Counted from the stretch's first letter, positions 53,292-63,027 are shown. The stretch: 64,000 nt of DNA from Desulfosudis oleivorans (GCA_020723325.1 DYJD01000012.1:139757-203756), one strand, 5' to 3'. Notes: generated from the sequence alone by a model not told the origin. Numbers and translations are program-made.

Positions 53292-54107
53292 TTAAATAAC
53301 ACCTTTAGGTATTGGCTTGATTTTTTCCCCTCCCAGAATATAGCCCCCATCCAGTCGGATGACGCTGCCGGTCATGTAAGGGGCATCCTTGACGAGAAAA
53401 AGCACGGCCTTGACCACGTCGGAGACGGTTCCCATGCGCTCCACCAGGATGTGTTGAATGAGGGCCTGTTTTTCTTCTTCCGATAGCAAGCCCCAGCCGC
53501 GGGTCTGCTGCCCGTGACGGGTCTCGATGAGACCGAGCATGAGCTCATTGACCCTGACATTGGGCGCCCCCAGGCGGGCCCAGGTTTCGGTCAAAAGGGA
53601 AACGCCGCGGCTGGCGGCTGAATAGCCCTCATTGAAAATCCGGTCCACCGGGCCGGAACGTCCCACCATGCCGGCGATGGAGGAAAAATTGATGACCGCG
53701 CCGCAGTCGGATTTCTTCAAGAAAGGCAGGGCCGCCTCAAACACCCATTGCTTGGCCCGCAAGGTGGTGGCAAATTCCAGATCCCATTGGTCCTGGTTAT
53801 ATGGGCCGTGCACCACAGGCCAGCCTCCGCGTTCAATGTTGTTGATGAGAATATCCAGGCCTCCAAAGCGTTCGATTACCTTTCGGATCAAGTCCTGAAT
53901 CCGGGCCGTCTCCAGCAGATTGATGTGGATGATCAGATGTTCTGCATCAGTTGCTGCCAAATCCGCCTGCAAGTCCGGCAGACTTTCCTCCCAGTCATAA
54001 TACGTGGCGGCAATCTTCACGCCTTCCTGGGCCAGAGCCAAGGCAATGCCCTTGCCGATTCCCTTGACGGCACCCAGCACCAATGCGACTTTTCCCGTGA
54101 GTTTCAT
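53292..54107 (-). CDS. SDR-family protein with altered active site
   Basis: A 271-residue short-chain dehydrogenase fold. The nucleotide loop is GAVKGIGKG (TGxxxGIG type, Gly for Thr), LDILINNIERGG stands for the NNAG motif, and Ser142/143 plus Tyr162 keep two catalytic positions. But the YxxxK lysine is replaced by Ser166 (YSAAS). The end (GSVIRLDGGYILGG) is normal for FabG-like members. The lysine normally binds the ribose and lowers the Tyr pKa, so classic oxidoreductase activity is doubtful. It follows the third YkgJ gene by 15 bases. Confidence 0.85.
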   Translation of the reverse strand: MKLTGKVALVLGAVKGIGKGIALALAQEGVKIAATYYDWEESLPDLQADLAATDAEHLIIHINLLETARIQDLIRKVIERFGGLDILINNIERGGWPVVHGPYNQDQWDLEFATTLRAKQWVFEAALPFLKKSDCGAVINFSSIAGMVGRSGPVDRIFNEGYSAASRGVSLLTETWARLGAPNVRVNELMLGLIETRHGQQTRGWGLLSEEEKQALIQHILVERMGTVSDVVKAVLFLVKDAPYMTGSVIRLDGGYILGGEKIKPIPKGVI

Positions 54108-54122
54108 ATTCTGTTCGCTCCA

Positions 54123-54851
54123 TTATTTTGGAAAAAGAACCCGCCGGATCCATTCAAAGCCGAAGCGCAGCAAAGCCGAGTCGTCGGCTTTCAGCAATTC
54201 CTCCGAATACCCGCTTGCGGCTGCTTCAGCCAGGATTCCATGCTCGATTATATAGGTACGAAACCGGTCCAGATCATAAAGCGCCATGTGAAAAAGCTGA
54301 GCATCAGCCAACCCAAGGGATGCAACCGGATTCAATGTGTTTTTTAAATGGATGAGACCCATCATCAGGTCGTTCATTTCGTTATAGGGCGTAAGGTCCT
54401 GGGACCGGACCCACTCCGTCACGGTCTGGCGGCGATCCTGATGAAATCCGCGACAATGGGATTCTTGAATGACGGCGTAGTGCTCGGTAATCGCACCGGT
54501 GTCCCGGGAACGGCTGATCATACGGGCCAAAGGGTACATCCGGCAGGAACCGGGCCGGTCCGCATAGACCCGACAGCCCGCGGGGGTAACAAAAGGGCAG
54601 ACCTTTGCCGCCGGCTCAAGCGGTTTCAGGGTGATCACCGGCAGGCCGGTTTCCGGACCGATATGCCGGCAGGTATATTGCTCCAGAAAATTTGTGGCGG
54701 TAAGTCCAAGGGCTTTTTTCAAGCGCAAAATATCATAGGGTGTTAGAAACTGATTCAAATCCTGACAGCATTCATTGAAACAGGGTACCGTGCAATTGCA
54801 TTCGAACTGGAACGAATCCTGCTTTTCAATGGCAAAGATTTCATCGCTCAT
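54123..54851 (-). CDS. YkgJ-family cysteine-cluster protein 3
   Basis: A 242-residue protein. ATG 54851 (MSDEIFAIEK) is chosen for AAGGAGA upstream; the frame is open to 55001 but without a site. Cysteines: CNCTVPCFNECC, CPFVTPAGCRVYADRPGSCR and SHCRGFH. The tail (YDLDRFRTYII, LRFGFEWIRRVLF) matches the paralog at 52494-53276. It is upstream of the SDR gene on the same strand. Confidence 0.85.
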   Translation of the reverse strand: MSDEIFAIEKQDSFQFECNCTVPCFNECCQDLNQFLTPYDILRLKKALGLTATNFLEQYTCRHIGPETGLPVITLKPLEPAAKVCPFVTPAGCRVYADRPGSCRMYPLARMISRSRDTGAITEHYAVIQESHCRGFHQDRRQTVTEWVRSQDLTPYNEMNDLMMGLIHLKNTLNPVASLGLADAQLFHMALYDLDRFRTYIIEHGILAEAAASGYSEELLKADDSALLRFGFEWIRRVLFPK

Positions 54852-55338
54852 TACGTCTTCTCCTTGATTTTTCAAGTCAAACCCAATATCTTGTGCTTGC
54901 GCCCAAGGCGTTTTCCAAATATAGGCGCCCCGCCCTTGCCCTGCCCAGAACCGCCGACGGATCAAATCATACGGTGAACAAAAGTTCTTGACAAGCCCCA
55001 TGACGGGTGATAATTTATCACTTTGTTTGTTCTGTTCATATCTATTTGATTTTAAAAGAAATAATGACGCCTTTCCACTGGATTGGCCATATTTTCATAT
55101 ATATAAGAATTGGTTTATTTATTCCGAAGACATATCGAAAAACAAGCGACCGAATCGGTCCAAATCATATTGACCAAAGGAAACCACAGAAATAACGGAC
55201 CCGCTGAGAAACGAATTGAACGGGTTACGATGATGAAGGGGGGTGCAAACACACATTTAATTGTAAAAAATTTATGTACCTTGATCCAATGGAAGTTAAT
55301 GTGACAATCATTGAAACACAAAACGAGGAGGTATTTCA
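54852..55338 (+). promoter_or_regulatory. aprBA upstream region with possible promoter
   Basis: No gene was seen in these 487 bases. TTGACA (54988-54993), 15 bases and GATAAT (55009-55014) is a reasonable plus-strand sigma-70 match, giving a leader of about 315 bases. I found no clear Rex or HcpR-type palindrome. AGGAGG precedes the aprB ATG. Confidence 0.4.
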
Positions 55339-55776
55339 ATGCCAAGCTTTGTAATTGCTGAAAAATGTGACGGATGCAAAGGTGGGGACAAAACCGCTTG
55401 TATGTACATTTGTCCTAATGACCTGATGGTTCTCGATCCCAATGCGATGAAAGCCTACAACCAGGAACCGGATCAATGCTGGGAATGCTTTTCCTGCGTA
55501 AAAATTTGCCCCACGCAGGCCATTGAAGTGAGAGGATACTCCGACTTTGTTCCCCTAGGAAGCAGCATCATGCCCATGATGGGTACCGAAGATGTTATGT
55601 GGACCTGCAAATTCAGAAACGGCCTGATCAAACGCTTCAAGTTCCCCATCCGGACCACCCCGGAAGGACAAGCCAATGCCTACAAAACCCTGAAGGGCAA
55701 AAACCTGGATTCCGGCCTGCTTTCCACTGAGGAAGCCGACGGCAAAACCCTTGTCTCGCCGCAGGCCACCGTCTAA
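55339..55776 (+). CDS. aprB: Adenylylsulfate reductase beta subunit
   Basis: A 145-residue electron-transfer subunit. Eight cysteines, Cys10/13/21/25 and Cys47/50/53/57, bind two [4Fe-4S] clusters, with the longer spacing in the first set (CDGCKGGDKTAC) typical of AprB. The C-terminal tail wraps around AprA. It passes electrons to the FAD of AprA for the reduction of APS to sulfite and AMP. aprA follows by 70 bases with its own AGGAGG site. Confidence 0.97.
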   Translation: MPSFVIAEKCDGCKGGDKTACMYICPNDLMVLDPNAMKAYNQEPDQCWECFSCVKICPTQAIEVRGYSDFVPLGSSIMPMMGTEDVMWTCKFRNGLIKRFKFPIRTTPEGQANAYKTLKGKNLDSGLLSTEEADGKTLVSPQATV

Positions 55777-55846
55777 TCCGGCGCTCTCAAGCGATGTCTT
55801 ATTTTAACCGACAATTGACGAATGAAATATATTAGGAGGATATAAC

Positions 55847-57820
55847 ATGGCACTACCAAATAAACCTCTTGGGGAAACCAAAGCCGTAAAAGATCCGGAA
55901 GTAGTAGAACGCGAAGTCGACATCCTCATCGTGGGCGGCGGCATGGCTGCTTGCGGCACCGCGTTTGAAGTCAAAAAATGGGCCGGCGACAACATGAAAA
56001 TCCTGCTGTGCGACAAAGCCGCCATGGAAAGAAGCGGCGCGGTTGCCCAGGGTCTGTCCGCCATCAACACCTACGTCGGCAAGAACACCCCCGATGATTA
56101 CGTCCGCATGGTCAGAAACGACCTGATGGGCATCGTGCGCGAAGATCTGATCTTCGACCTGGGCCGTCACGTGGATGATTCCGTGCATCTGTTTGAAGAA
56201 TGGGGTCTGCCCATCTGGAAAAAATCCGCCGACGGTAAAAACCTGGACGGCAAAAAAGGCCAGTCTGTCGGTACCCTGAAATCCGGTGCCGAACCGGTTC
56301 GTACCGGCAAATGGCAGATCATGATCAACGGCGAATCCTACAAGAGAGTGGTTGCCGAAGCGGCCAAACTGGCCCTGGGCGAAGAAAACATCATCGAGCG
56401 TTGCTTCATCGTCGAACTGCTCAATGACGCCAACAATCCCAAACAGATCGCCGGCGCGGTAGGTTTCTCCGTGCGCGAGAACAAAGTCTATATCATTAAA
56501 GCCAAAACCATCATGGTGGCCTGCGGCGGCGCGGTCAACATCTATCAACCCCGTTCCGTGGGCGAGGGCAAAGGCCGCGCCTGGTACCCGGTATGGAATG
56601 CCGGCTCCACCTACACCATGGCTCTCAGAGCCGGTGCCGAACTTTCCATGATGGAAAACCGTTTCACGCCGGCCCGTTTTAAAGACGGCTACGGCCCGGT
56701 AGGCGCCTGGTTCCTGCTCTTCAAGGCCAAATTGCAGAACGGTCTGGGCGAGGATTTCGGCGCCAGCGAAGCTGCCAAAAAAGAACTGCAGAAATACGCT
56801 CCTTACGGGACAGCGGCCATTACGCCCACCTGTCTGCGTAACCACCTGATGCTGTTCGAGATGAAAGAAGGCCGCGGCCCGATCATCATGGACACCGTCA
56901 CTGCTCTGGCCAACCTGGGCAAAACCATGGACAAGAAAGAACTCAAGCATCTGGAATCCGAAGCTTGGGAAGACTTCCTTGACATGACCTGCGGTCAGGC
57001 CAATCTGTGGTGCGCCACCAACACCGAGCCGGAAAAGAAAAATTCCGAAATCATGCCCACCGAACCGTACCTCTTGGGCTCCCATTCCGGTTGCTGCGGC
57101 ATCTGGACCTCCGGTCCGGATGAAGCCTGGGTACCGGCCAGCTACAAATGGGGCGATGCCGGCAAGGTTTACAACCGCATGACCACCGTGGTCGGTCTGT
57201 TCACCGCCGGTGACGGCGTGGCCTGCTCCGGTCACAAGTTCTCCTCCGGTTCCCATGCCGAGGGTCGTATCGTGGCCAAGGAAATGGTCAAATTCGTGCG
57301 CGACCATGCCTCCTTCAAGCCGACCATCAAGGAAACCAAGGAACAACTGGTGGATCTGGTCTACAAACCGGTCAGAACCTACCTGGCAAACTGCAACTAC
57401 ACCACCGCCGTGGACATCAACCCCAACTACATCAAACCGGCCGGCATGGCTCTGCGTTTGATGAAGGCCACCCATGAATACGGCGCGGGTACTGCTACAT
57501 ACTATCAGACCAGCAGCAAATCCCTGGAAATCGTCATCGATCTGCTCGGAACCATGCGCGAAGATTGCGAGAAACTGGCTGCCGGCGACCTGCATGAACT
57601 AATGCGCGCCTGGGAAATCTACCATCGTATTTACACGGTGGAGGCCCATCTCCGTCACATCCAGTTCCGCAAGGAAACCCGCTACCCCGGATTCTACTAT
57701 CAAGCGGATTACCCAGGACAGGATGACGCCAACTGGTTCTGCTTCATCAATTCTTCCTATGACAAGGCCACCAGTCAGTGGACCCTGAAGAAGGTTGATT
57801 ACAAGAAGATCATCCCGTAA
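55847..57820 (+). CDS. aprA: Adenylylsulfate reductase alpha subunit
   Basis: A 657-residue FAD enzyme of the fumarate reductase type. The dinucleotide fold begins EVDILIVGGGMAACGTAFEV (residues about 23-42). Later conserved parts include ERSGAVAQGLSAINTYVG, the GAELSMMENRFTPARFKDGYGPVG substrate region and SHSGCCGIWTSGPDE. It catalyses APS reduction in the cytoplasm, the second step of dissimilatory sulfate reduction. Codon use is notably biased toward C-ending codons, as expected for a highly expressed gene. A strong terminator follows 36 bases downstream. Confidence 0.98.
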   Translation: MALPNKPLGETKAVKDPEVVEREVDILIVGGGMAACGTAFEVKKWAGDNMKILLCDKAAMERSGAVAQGLSAINTYVGKNTPDDYVRMVRNDLMGIVREDLIFDLGRHVDDSVHLFEEWGLPIWKKSADGKNLDGKKGQSVGTLKSGAEPVRTGKWQIMINGESYKRVVAEAAKLALGEENIIERCFIVELLNDANNPKQIAGAVGFSVRENKVYIIKAKTIMVACGGAVNIYQPRSVGEGKGRAWYPVWNAGSTYTMALRAGAELSMMENRFTPARFKDGYGPVGAWFLLFKAKLQNGLGEDFGASEAAKKELQKYAPYGTAAITPTCLRNHLMLFEMKEGRGPIIMDTVTALANLGKTMDKKELKHLESEAWEDFLDMTCGQANLWCATNTEPEKKNSEIMPTEPYLLGSHSGCCGIWTSGPDEAWVPASYKWGDAGKVYNRMTTVVGLFTAGDGVACSGHKFSSGSHAEGRIVAKEMVKFVRDHASFKPTIKETKEQLVDLVYKPVRTYLANCNYTTAVDINPNYIKPAGMALRLMKATHEYGAGTATYYQTSSKSLEIVIDLLGTMREDCEKLAAGDLHELMRAWEIYHRIYTVEAHLRHIQFRKETRYPGFYYQADYPGQDDANWFCFINSSYDKATSQWTLKKVDYKKIIP

Positions 57821-57856
57821 GCCTGGATGACATGAACCATCGTCATGGATAAAACG

Positions 57857-57891
57857 CCTCCAGGCGCCGTCAGGCGTCTGGAGGTTTTTAT
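57857..57891 (+). terminator. Terminator after aprA
   Basis: CCTCCAGGCGCC (57857-57868) pairs with GGCGTCTGGAGG (57873-57884) with one G-T pair, then TTTTTATT. Confidence 0.85.
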
Positions 57892-58125
57892 TAGTGTGCG
57901 TATGGTTTTATTAAGGTCACCGGCAAGGATCTTTGGGCGGTATCCAAGGCATGTCTGTGTGGACGTGCTTAAGGATTCCATGTAGTGATACGAACTTACA
58001 TAGAGTATTTAAGGATTTTGACACATTCGCCGAAGAGATATCGCCTCAAAGGCCTGTGATCTTCAATTGATATCAGTTTTAAAAAACCATTCAACAATTG
58101 TAACTTTTATGCACGGAGGGATAGC

Positions 58126-59403
58126 ATGACTACAGACAAAGCAGCTCCCGCTAGCGGAAGCCTTTTGGTAGTTGGAGGAGGGATCAGCGGACTCACCACG
58201 GCCCTCGAAGCTGCCGAAGTCGGGTATGAAGTCTTCCTGGTGGAGAAGAACCCATATTTGGGAGGAAGGGTTGCGCAATTGAACCAATACTTTCCCAAAT
58301 TGTGTCCGCCCACCTGCGGCCTCGAAATCAACTTCAGGAGAATCAAGGACAACCCACGGGTGAAAGTCCTGACCCTTGCCGAAGTAGAGAAAGTGGCCGG
58401 AACACCCGGCAACTATGATGTGACCGTCAAGGTCAATCCGCGGTATGTCAATGAAAACTGCACCTGCTGCGGCGATTGCGCCAAGGCCTGCGAAACGGAA
58501 ATCGCCAGCGATTTCAATTTCCGTATGAGCAAAACCAAAGGGGCTTACCTGCCCTATGAAATGGCCTTTCCGGCCCGTTACACCATCTCCCCCCAGATCC
58601 TGGGCACCGAAGATGCCAAACGCTGCGCCGCGGCTTGTAAATACAATGCCGTGGATCTGGAGATGAAGGCCAAAACCCTGAACCTGAAAGTCGGCGCCGT
58701 TGTTTGGGCTACTGGTTGGGAACCTTACGACGCCACCCGCATCGACAATCTGGGCTTCGGCCGCTACCAAAACATCATCACCAATATGATGCTGGAACGC
58801 CTGGCCGCCCCCAACGGCCCCTCCAAAGGGAAAATCCTGCGGCCCTCGGATGACAAGGAACCAAAAAGCGTGGCCTTTGTGCAATGCGCCGGTTCCCGGG
58901 ATGAGAACCATCTGCCCTATTGTTCCTACATCTGCTGCATGGCTTCCCTGAAACAAGCCACCTACGTGCGCGAACGCTATCCGGAAGCAGAGATTTACAT
59001 CTTCTATATCGACATCCGTTCTCCGGGCCAGCGCTATGAAAAATTCTACAAGAAGATCAAGGAAGACAAGAAGGTCTTCCTGATCAAGGGCAAAGTGGCG
59101 GAAGTCAGCGAGGATGCGGCCACCGGTGCCATCACTGTGGTGGCGGAAAACGCCGTAACCGGCGAAAAAATCCGCAAAACCGTGGATCTGGCCGTGTTGG
59201 CCACCGGCATGCAGCCCACTGCGGCCAATACCAAACTGCCGGCGGAACTCAACTACACCGAAGACGGCTTCATCATCAATGACTTTGCCAAAGGTGGCAT
59301 GTTCGCTGCCGGTTGTGCCAACAAACCCTCGGATGTTGTGTCCGCCAACCAGAATGCGACCGGTATGGCCCTTAAAGCGATTCAAACCCTGGCAAGGAGG
59401 TAG
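58126..59403 (+). CDS. qmoA: Quinone-interacting membrane-bound oxidoreductase subunit A
   Basis: A 425-residue soluble flavoprotein related to HdrA. The FAD fold begins LLVVGGGISGLTTALEAAE. A cysteine group CTCCGDCAKAC follows near residue 107, and FVQCAGSRDENHLPYCSYICC near 250. QmoA sits with QmoB on the cytoplasmic side of the complex that is thought to carry electrons from menaquinol to AprBA. GGAGGG precedes the ATG, and qmoB starts 11 bases after the stop. Confidence 0.96.
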   Translation: MTTDKAAPASGSLLVVGGGISGLTTALEAAEVGYEVFLVEKNPYLGGRVAQLNQYFPKLCPPTCGLEINFRRIKDNPRVKVLTLAEVEKVAGTPGNYDVTVKVNPRYVNENCTCCGDCAKACETEIASDFNFRMSKTKGAYLPYEMAFPARYTISPQILGTEDAKRCAAACKYNAVDLEMKAKTLNLKVGAVVWATGWEPYDATRIDNLGFGRYQNIITNMMLERLAAPNGPSKGKILRPSDDKEPKSVAFVQCAGSRDENHLPYCSYICCMASLKQATYVRERYPEAEIYIFYIDIRSPGQRYEKFYKKIKEDKKVFLIKGKVAEVSEDAATGAITVVAENAVTGEKIRKTVDLAVLATGMQPTAANTKLPAELNYTEDGFIINDFAKGGMFAAGCANKPSDVVSANQNATGMALKAIQTLARR

Positions 59404-59414
59404 GAGGTTAACCC

Positions 59415-61751
59415 ATGGATAAAAAATATGGTGTATATATCTGCACAGGCTGCGGCATCGGGGACTCCCTGGATGTGACAGCCCTGGCCGGGGTGGCCCA
59501 GGAAAACGGCCTTCCGGTTCAGACCCATGCCTTTATGTGCGGCAAGGAAGGCGTGGACCTGATTCAAAAAAGCATGGCTGAAAAAGGCATCAACACCCTG
59601 GTGATCGCCGCCTGTTCCCGGCGGGTGAATTTCGACACATTCCGCTTTGACGGCTGTATTGTGGACCGCGTCAATTTGCGCGAAGGCGTGGTCTGGTCCC
59701 ATCCCCGCAGCCAATTCCCGGCCCTGACCGAGGAAGAAAAAGCCAACAGCGATTATTTTGACCGGGTCCAGATGATGGCCGAGGATTATCTGCGCATGGG
59801 CATGGCCCGGGTGCAGAAGATCAAGCTGCCCGAGCCCTACAAACTGGACAACTACTCCAACAGGATCCTGGTCATCGGCGGCGGAGTCACCGGCATGTCG
59901 GCGGCCCTGGATGTGGCCAAGGCCGGTTATCAGGTCACCATTCTGGAGAAGGAAGCCGACCTGGGGGGCTATGCGGCCAAAATGCGCAAGCAGACCCCGG
60001 TGGCCATGCCCTATGACAGCATCATCAATCCGGTGGCGGCCGACCTGATCAAGGCCGTCCAGGCCGATCCCAGAATCACGGTCAAAACCGGCATGGTCCT
60101 GGCCCGTTTGGCCGGCCAGCCCGGTGATTTCACCGTGACCCTGAAAAAGCCCGGTGAAAAGATCGAATTCGACGTGCCCTTTCCCTTGCCTGATGAAATG
60201 AAAAAAGATGAAAACGGCAAGGATCTGGATGTGGAAAAACTGCGCGAGCGCTATCTGGAATATAACAAGGGCCGTCAGGATATTCTCAAATTCGACCCGG
60301 ACGGTGAAAAATTCGGCGCCGTCATCCTGGCTGCCGGCTGGCGTCCGGACACGGTGGAAGGCCCGGCTTTCGCCCACCTGGGCGTGGGAGCCAGCCCCGA
60401 CGTGGTCACCAACCATCAATTTGAAGCTATTGCCGCCCAAGGCAAGATCGTAAGACCCTCGGACGGCAAGGAAGCCCGTTCGGTGGTGTTCGTCCAGAGC
60501 CCGGACCAGGAAGACGACGGTGATTTCAACTACTGCGGCGCCGTCACCAGCATGGTGGCCCTGAAGCAGGCCAAATACGTCACCGAGGATTACAGTGACG
60601 GCAAGGCCTATGTAATTTATCAGCACATGCGCACCCCCGGCCTCCAGGAGAACTTCTACAAGAGCATTCAGCAGACCGAAGGCATTTTCCTGACCAAAGG
60701 CAAGGTCACCAAGGTTTCCAAGAACGGCAGCGGCCTGATCGTGGAAGCCGCCGACACGCTGCTGGGAGACAAGATCCAACTCAAGGCCGACATGGTGGTG
60801 CTGGCCGCCGGTATGGTGCCGGCCACCAAGGATGATCCGGTAATCAACCTGGCCTATCGCCAGGGCCCGGCCTTCCGGGATATCGGCCTGTTCGACGGGT
60901 ATTCGGATTCCAATTTCATCTGCTTCCCCTATGAAACCCAGCGCACCGGCATTTATGCCGCCGGTGCCGTGCGTCGCAGCATGACCATCGAGGAAGCCAT
61001 GGAAGACGCGGCCGGCGCGGCCCTGAAAGCCATCCAGTGCCTGGAATCATCCAACCGCGGCGTGGCCGTGCATCCCCGTTCCGGCGACATGACCTTTCCG
61101 GACTTCTTCTTCCAACGCTGTACCCAGTGCAAGCGCTGCACCGAAGAATGTCCCTTCGGCGCCCTGGACGATGATGAAAAAGGCACGCCCAAACCCAATG
61201 CCACCCGCTGCCGCCGTTGCGGCACCTGTATGGGCGCCTGCCCGGAAAGGATCATCGGTTTTGCCGATTACAACATCGACAGCATCGGCTCCATGGTCAA
61301 GGCCGTGCGCGTGCCTTCCACCGATGACTACACCGAACCGCCCATGCGGATCCTCGGCCTGGTGTGCGAGAACGACGCCCTGCCGGCTCTGGATATCGCC
61401 GGCATGAACGGGCTCGGCTATTCCGCCGACGTGCGCCTGATTCCAGTGCGCTGCCTGGGTTCGGTCAACGTCATCTGGATCAAGGACGCCCTGTCCCAGG
61501 GTATGGACGGTGTGTTCATTCTGGGTTGCAAGCACGGTGATGATTATCAATGCCATTTTGTTAAAGGCAGCGAGCTGGCGGAAATCCGCATGAAGAAGAT
61601 CGGCGACGCCCTGGCTAGTCTCGCCCTGGAAGTGGAACGCGTGGCCCAATTCCAGATCGCCATCGATGAATATGACAAGATCCCCAGCGTCATCAATGAT
61701 TTTGTCGCCAACATCGAAAACCTTGGTCCGAACCCCTTCAAGGGCTTCTAA
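59415..61751 (+). CDS. qmoB: Quinone-interacting membrane-bound oxidoreductase subunit B
   Basis: A 778-residue HdrA-like flavoprotein. Residues 1-140 carry a small Cys-containing module (YICTGCGIGDS). The FAD fold starts near 153 (RILVIGGGVTGMSAALDVAK). Two [4Fe-4S] clusters are bound at about 569-610 by CTQCKRCTEEC and CRRCGTCMGAC. The last 140 residues are MvhD-like (LGLVCENDALPALDIAG, GCKHGDDYQCHFVKG). This MvhD part hints at an extra electron donor, as in HdrA-Mvh systems, and has led to models of electron confurcation. AGGAGG precedes the start. Confidence 0.96.
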   Translation: MDKKYGVYICTGCGIGDSLDVTALAGVAQENGLPVQTHAFMCGKEGVDLIQKSMAEKGINTLVIAACSRRVNFDTFRFDGCIVDRVNLREGVVWSHPRSQFPALTEEEKANSDYFDRVQMMAEDYLRMGMARVQKIKLPEPYKLDNYSNRILVIGGGVTGMSAALDVAKAGYQVTILEKEADLGGYAAKMRKQTPVAMPYDSIINPVAADLIKAVQADPRITVKTGMVLARLAGQPGDFTVTLKKPGEKIEFDVPFPLPDEMKKDENGKDLDVEKLRERYLEYNKGRQDILKFDPDGEKFGAVILAAGWRPDTVEGPAFAHLGVGASPDVVTNHQFEAIAAQGKIVRPSDGKEARSVVFVQSPDQEDDGDFNYCGAVTSMVALKQAKYVTEDYSDGKAYVIYQHMRTPGLQENFYKSIQQTEGIFLTKGKVTKVSKNGSGLIVEAADTLLGDKIQLKADMVVLAAGMVPATKDDPVINLAYRQGPAFRDIGLFDGYSDSNFICFPYETQRTGIYAAGAVRRSMTIEEAMEDAAGAALKAIQCLESSNRGVAVHPRSGDMTFPDFFFQRCTQCKRCTEECPFGALDDDEKGTPKPNATRCRRCGTCMGACPERIIGFADYNIDSIGSMVKAVRVPSTDDYTEPPMRILGLVCENDALPALDIAGMNGLGYSADVRLIPVRCLGSVNVIWIKDALSQGMDGVFILGCKHGDDYQCHFVKGSELAEIRMKKIGDALASLALEVERVAQFQIAIDEYDKIPSVINDFVANIENLGPNPFKGF

Positions 61752-61833
61752 ACCATTTATGGATAACCTGAACGCAGCGCGGCAGGGCAGAGTATGCTCC
61801 ATCCTGCCGCCTGCGCTTTTGAGGAGGTATATT

Positions 61834-62994
61834 ATGGCTGAAAATTATCTGATTGAACCGGATTCCGGTTTTATCAAAGAAATTGTCGGGCTGGGGGGCG
61901 ACAGCGTTAAAAAATGCTTCCAGTGCGCCACTTGCTCCGTGGCCTGCCCCATTTCGCCGGACAGCAAACCCTTTCCCCGCAAGGAAATGATTGCGGCTTC
62001 CTGGGGCTTGAAAGACCGCCTGGTAGCCAACCATGACATCTGGCTGTGCCATCAATGCGGCGACTGCTCCACCCTGTGCCCACGGGGTGCACGGCCTGCA
62101 GATGTCCTGTCCGCTGTTCGTTCCTATACCATCAATGAATACGCCTTTCCCAAGGTCCTTGGTCAAATGGTCAATGATCCCAAGAAACTGCCCATGCTCA
62201 TCGCGGCCCCGGCGGTGTTATTCCTGGTCCTGGGCCTCGTGCTCCGGATTTTCGGCGTGAAATGGCTCAATTTTGCCCCCGGCGGCGACGAGATCGTCCA
62301 TGCCCATTTCTTCAGCACCTGGCTGGTGGACTTGATTTTTGTGCCTTTGTCAGGCATGGTGGCGGGTGTTTTCGCCCTGGGCATGAAACGTTTCATCACC
62401 GATATCCATGCCGCAGCCCTGCGGGACGGCAAGACTCAGAAACAGACCATCGACTGGGCCGGCCTGGGCCAGGCCCTGCTGCGGGTGATCCCCAACATTC
62501 TGCAACACAAAAAATTTTCCGAATGCGGTGAAAACAAGGAACGCGCCACTTCCCATATGATGGTGCTGTATGCCTTCATCGGCTTGGCCATCGTCACCGG
62601 TATTTTCTTTGTGGTGCTGTATGTTTTCCAGATCCACGGCCCCTATTCCCAGTTGAACCCGGTGAAATGGCTGGCCAACATCGCCGGCGTGTGCCTGGTG
62701 ATCGGTTCAGCCCTGATGATCAAGGACCGCATGTCCAAAAAGGATCAAAAGAGCAGCTACAAAGACTGGTATCTCCTGGGGCTGGTATTTGGCCTGGGCG
62801 TCACCGGCATGCTCACGGAAATGACCCGGTTGGCGGACGCCGCCTTCCTTTCCTATTTCCTGTATTTCGTGCATTTGATGTTCGTGTTCAACCTATTTGC
62901 CTTCCTGCCCTTTTCCAAGCTGGCCCACCTGGTCTATCGCACCGTGGCCCTGACCTATGACGAGTGGGCGGAACGGGAGAAAAAAGCAGCCTGA
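61834..62994 (+). CDS. qmoC: Quinone-interacting membrane-bound oxidoreductase subunit C
   Basis: A 386-residue protein. ATG 61834 is chosen for AGGAGG 6 bases upstream; the frame is open to 61666, but that would overlap qmoB out of frame. Residues 1-95 are HdrC-like with Cys28/31/34/38 and Cys72/75/78/82 for two [4Fe-4S] clusters. The rest is a membrane cytochrome b part with about six helices and several His for haem. It is the quinone-reactive anchor of Qmo. A terminator follows. Confidence 0.96.
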   Translation: MAENYLIEPDSGFIKEIVGLGGDSVKKCFQCATCSVACPISPDSKPFPRKEMIAASWGLKDRLVANHDIWLCHQCGDCSTLCPRGARPADVLSAVRSYTINEYAFPKVLGQMVNDPKKLPMLIAAPAVLFLVLGLVLRIFGVKWLNFAPGGDEIVHAHFFSTWLVDLIFVPLSGMVAGVFALGMKRFITDIHAAALRDGKTQKQTIDWAGLGQALLRVIPNILQHKKFSECGENKERATSHMMVLYAFIGLAIVTGIFFVVLYVFQIHGPYSQLNPVKWLANIAGVCLVIGSALMIKDRMSKKDQKSSYKDWYLLGLVFGLGVTGMLTEMTRLADAAFLSYFLYFVHLMFVFNLFAFLPFSKLAHLVYRTVALTYDEWAEREKKAA

Positions 62995-63027
62995 AATTCG
63001 GTTCCGAATTTTGGTTGAAAATATGGG

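Noticed and set aside
54852..55338. Rex or HcpR operator upstream of aprB
   Set aside because: No convincing palindrome of either type was found by eye; a matrix scan would be needed.
55853..57595. A 580-codon open frame on the minus strand opposite aprA
   Set aside because: It is an antisense shadow caused by the strong codon bias of aprA; it has no ribosome binding site and its Gly/His/Phe-rich composition is typical of such frames.
58063..60779. Long minus-strand open frames opposite qmoA and qmoB (440 and 465 codons)
   Set aside because: Same cause: they mirror well-supported qmo genes and show no protein family pattern.
61666..61833. Extended N-terminus for qmoC beginning inside qmoB
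   Set aside because: The AGGAGG site and the usual HdrC-like start favour ATG 61834; the extra 56 residues read qmoB out of frame.
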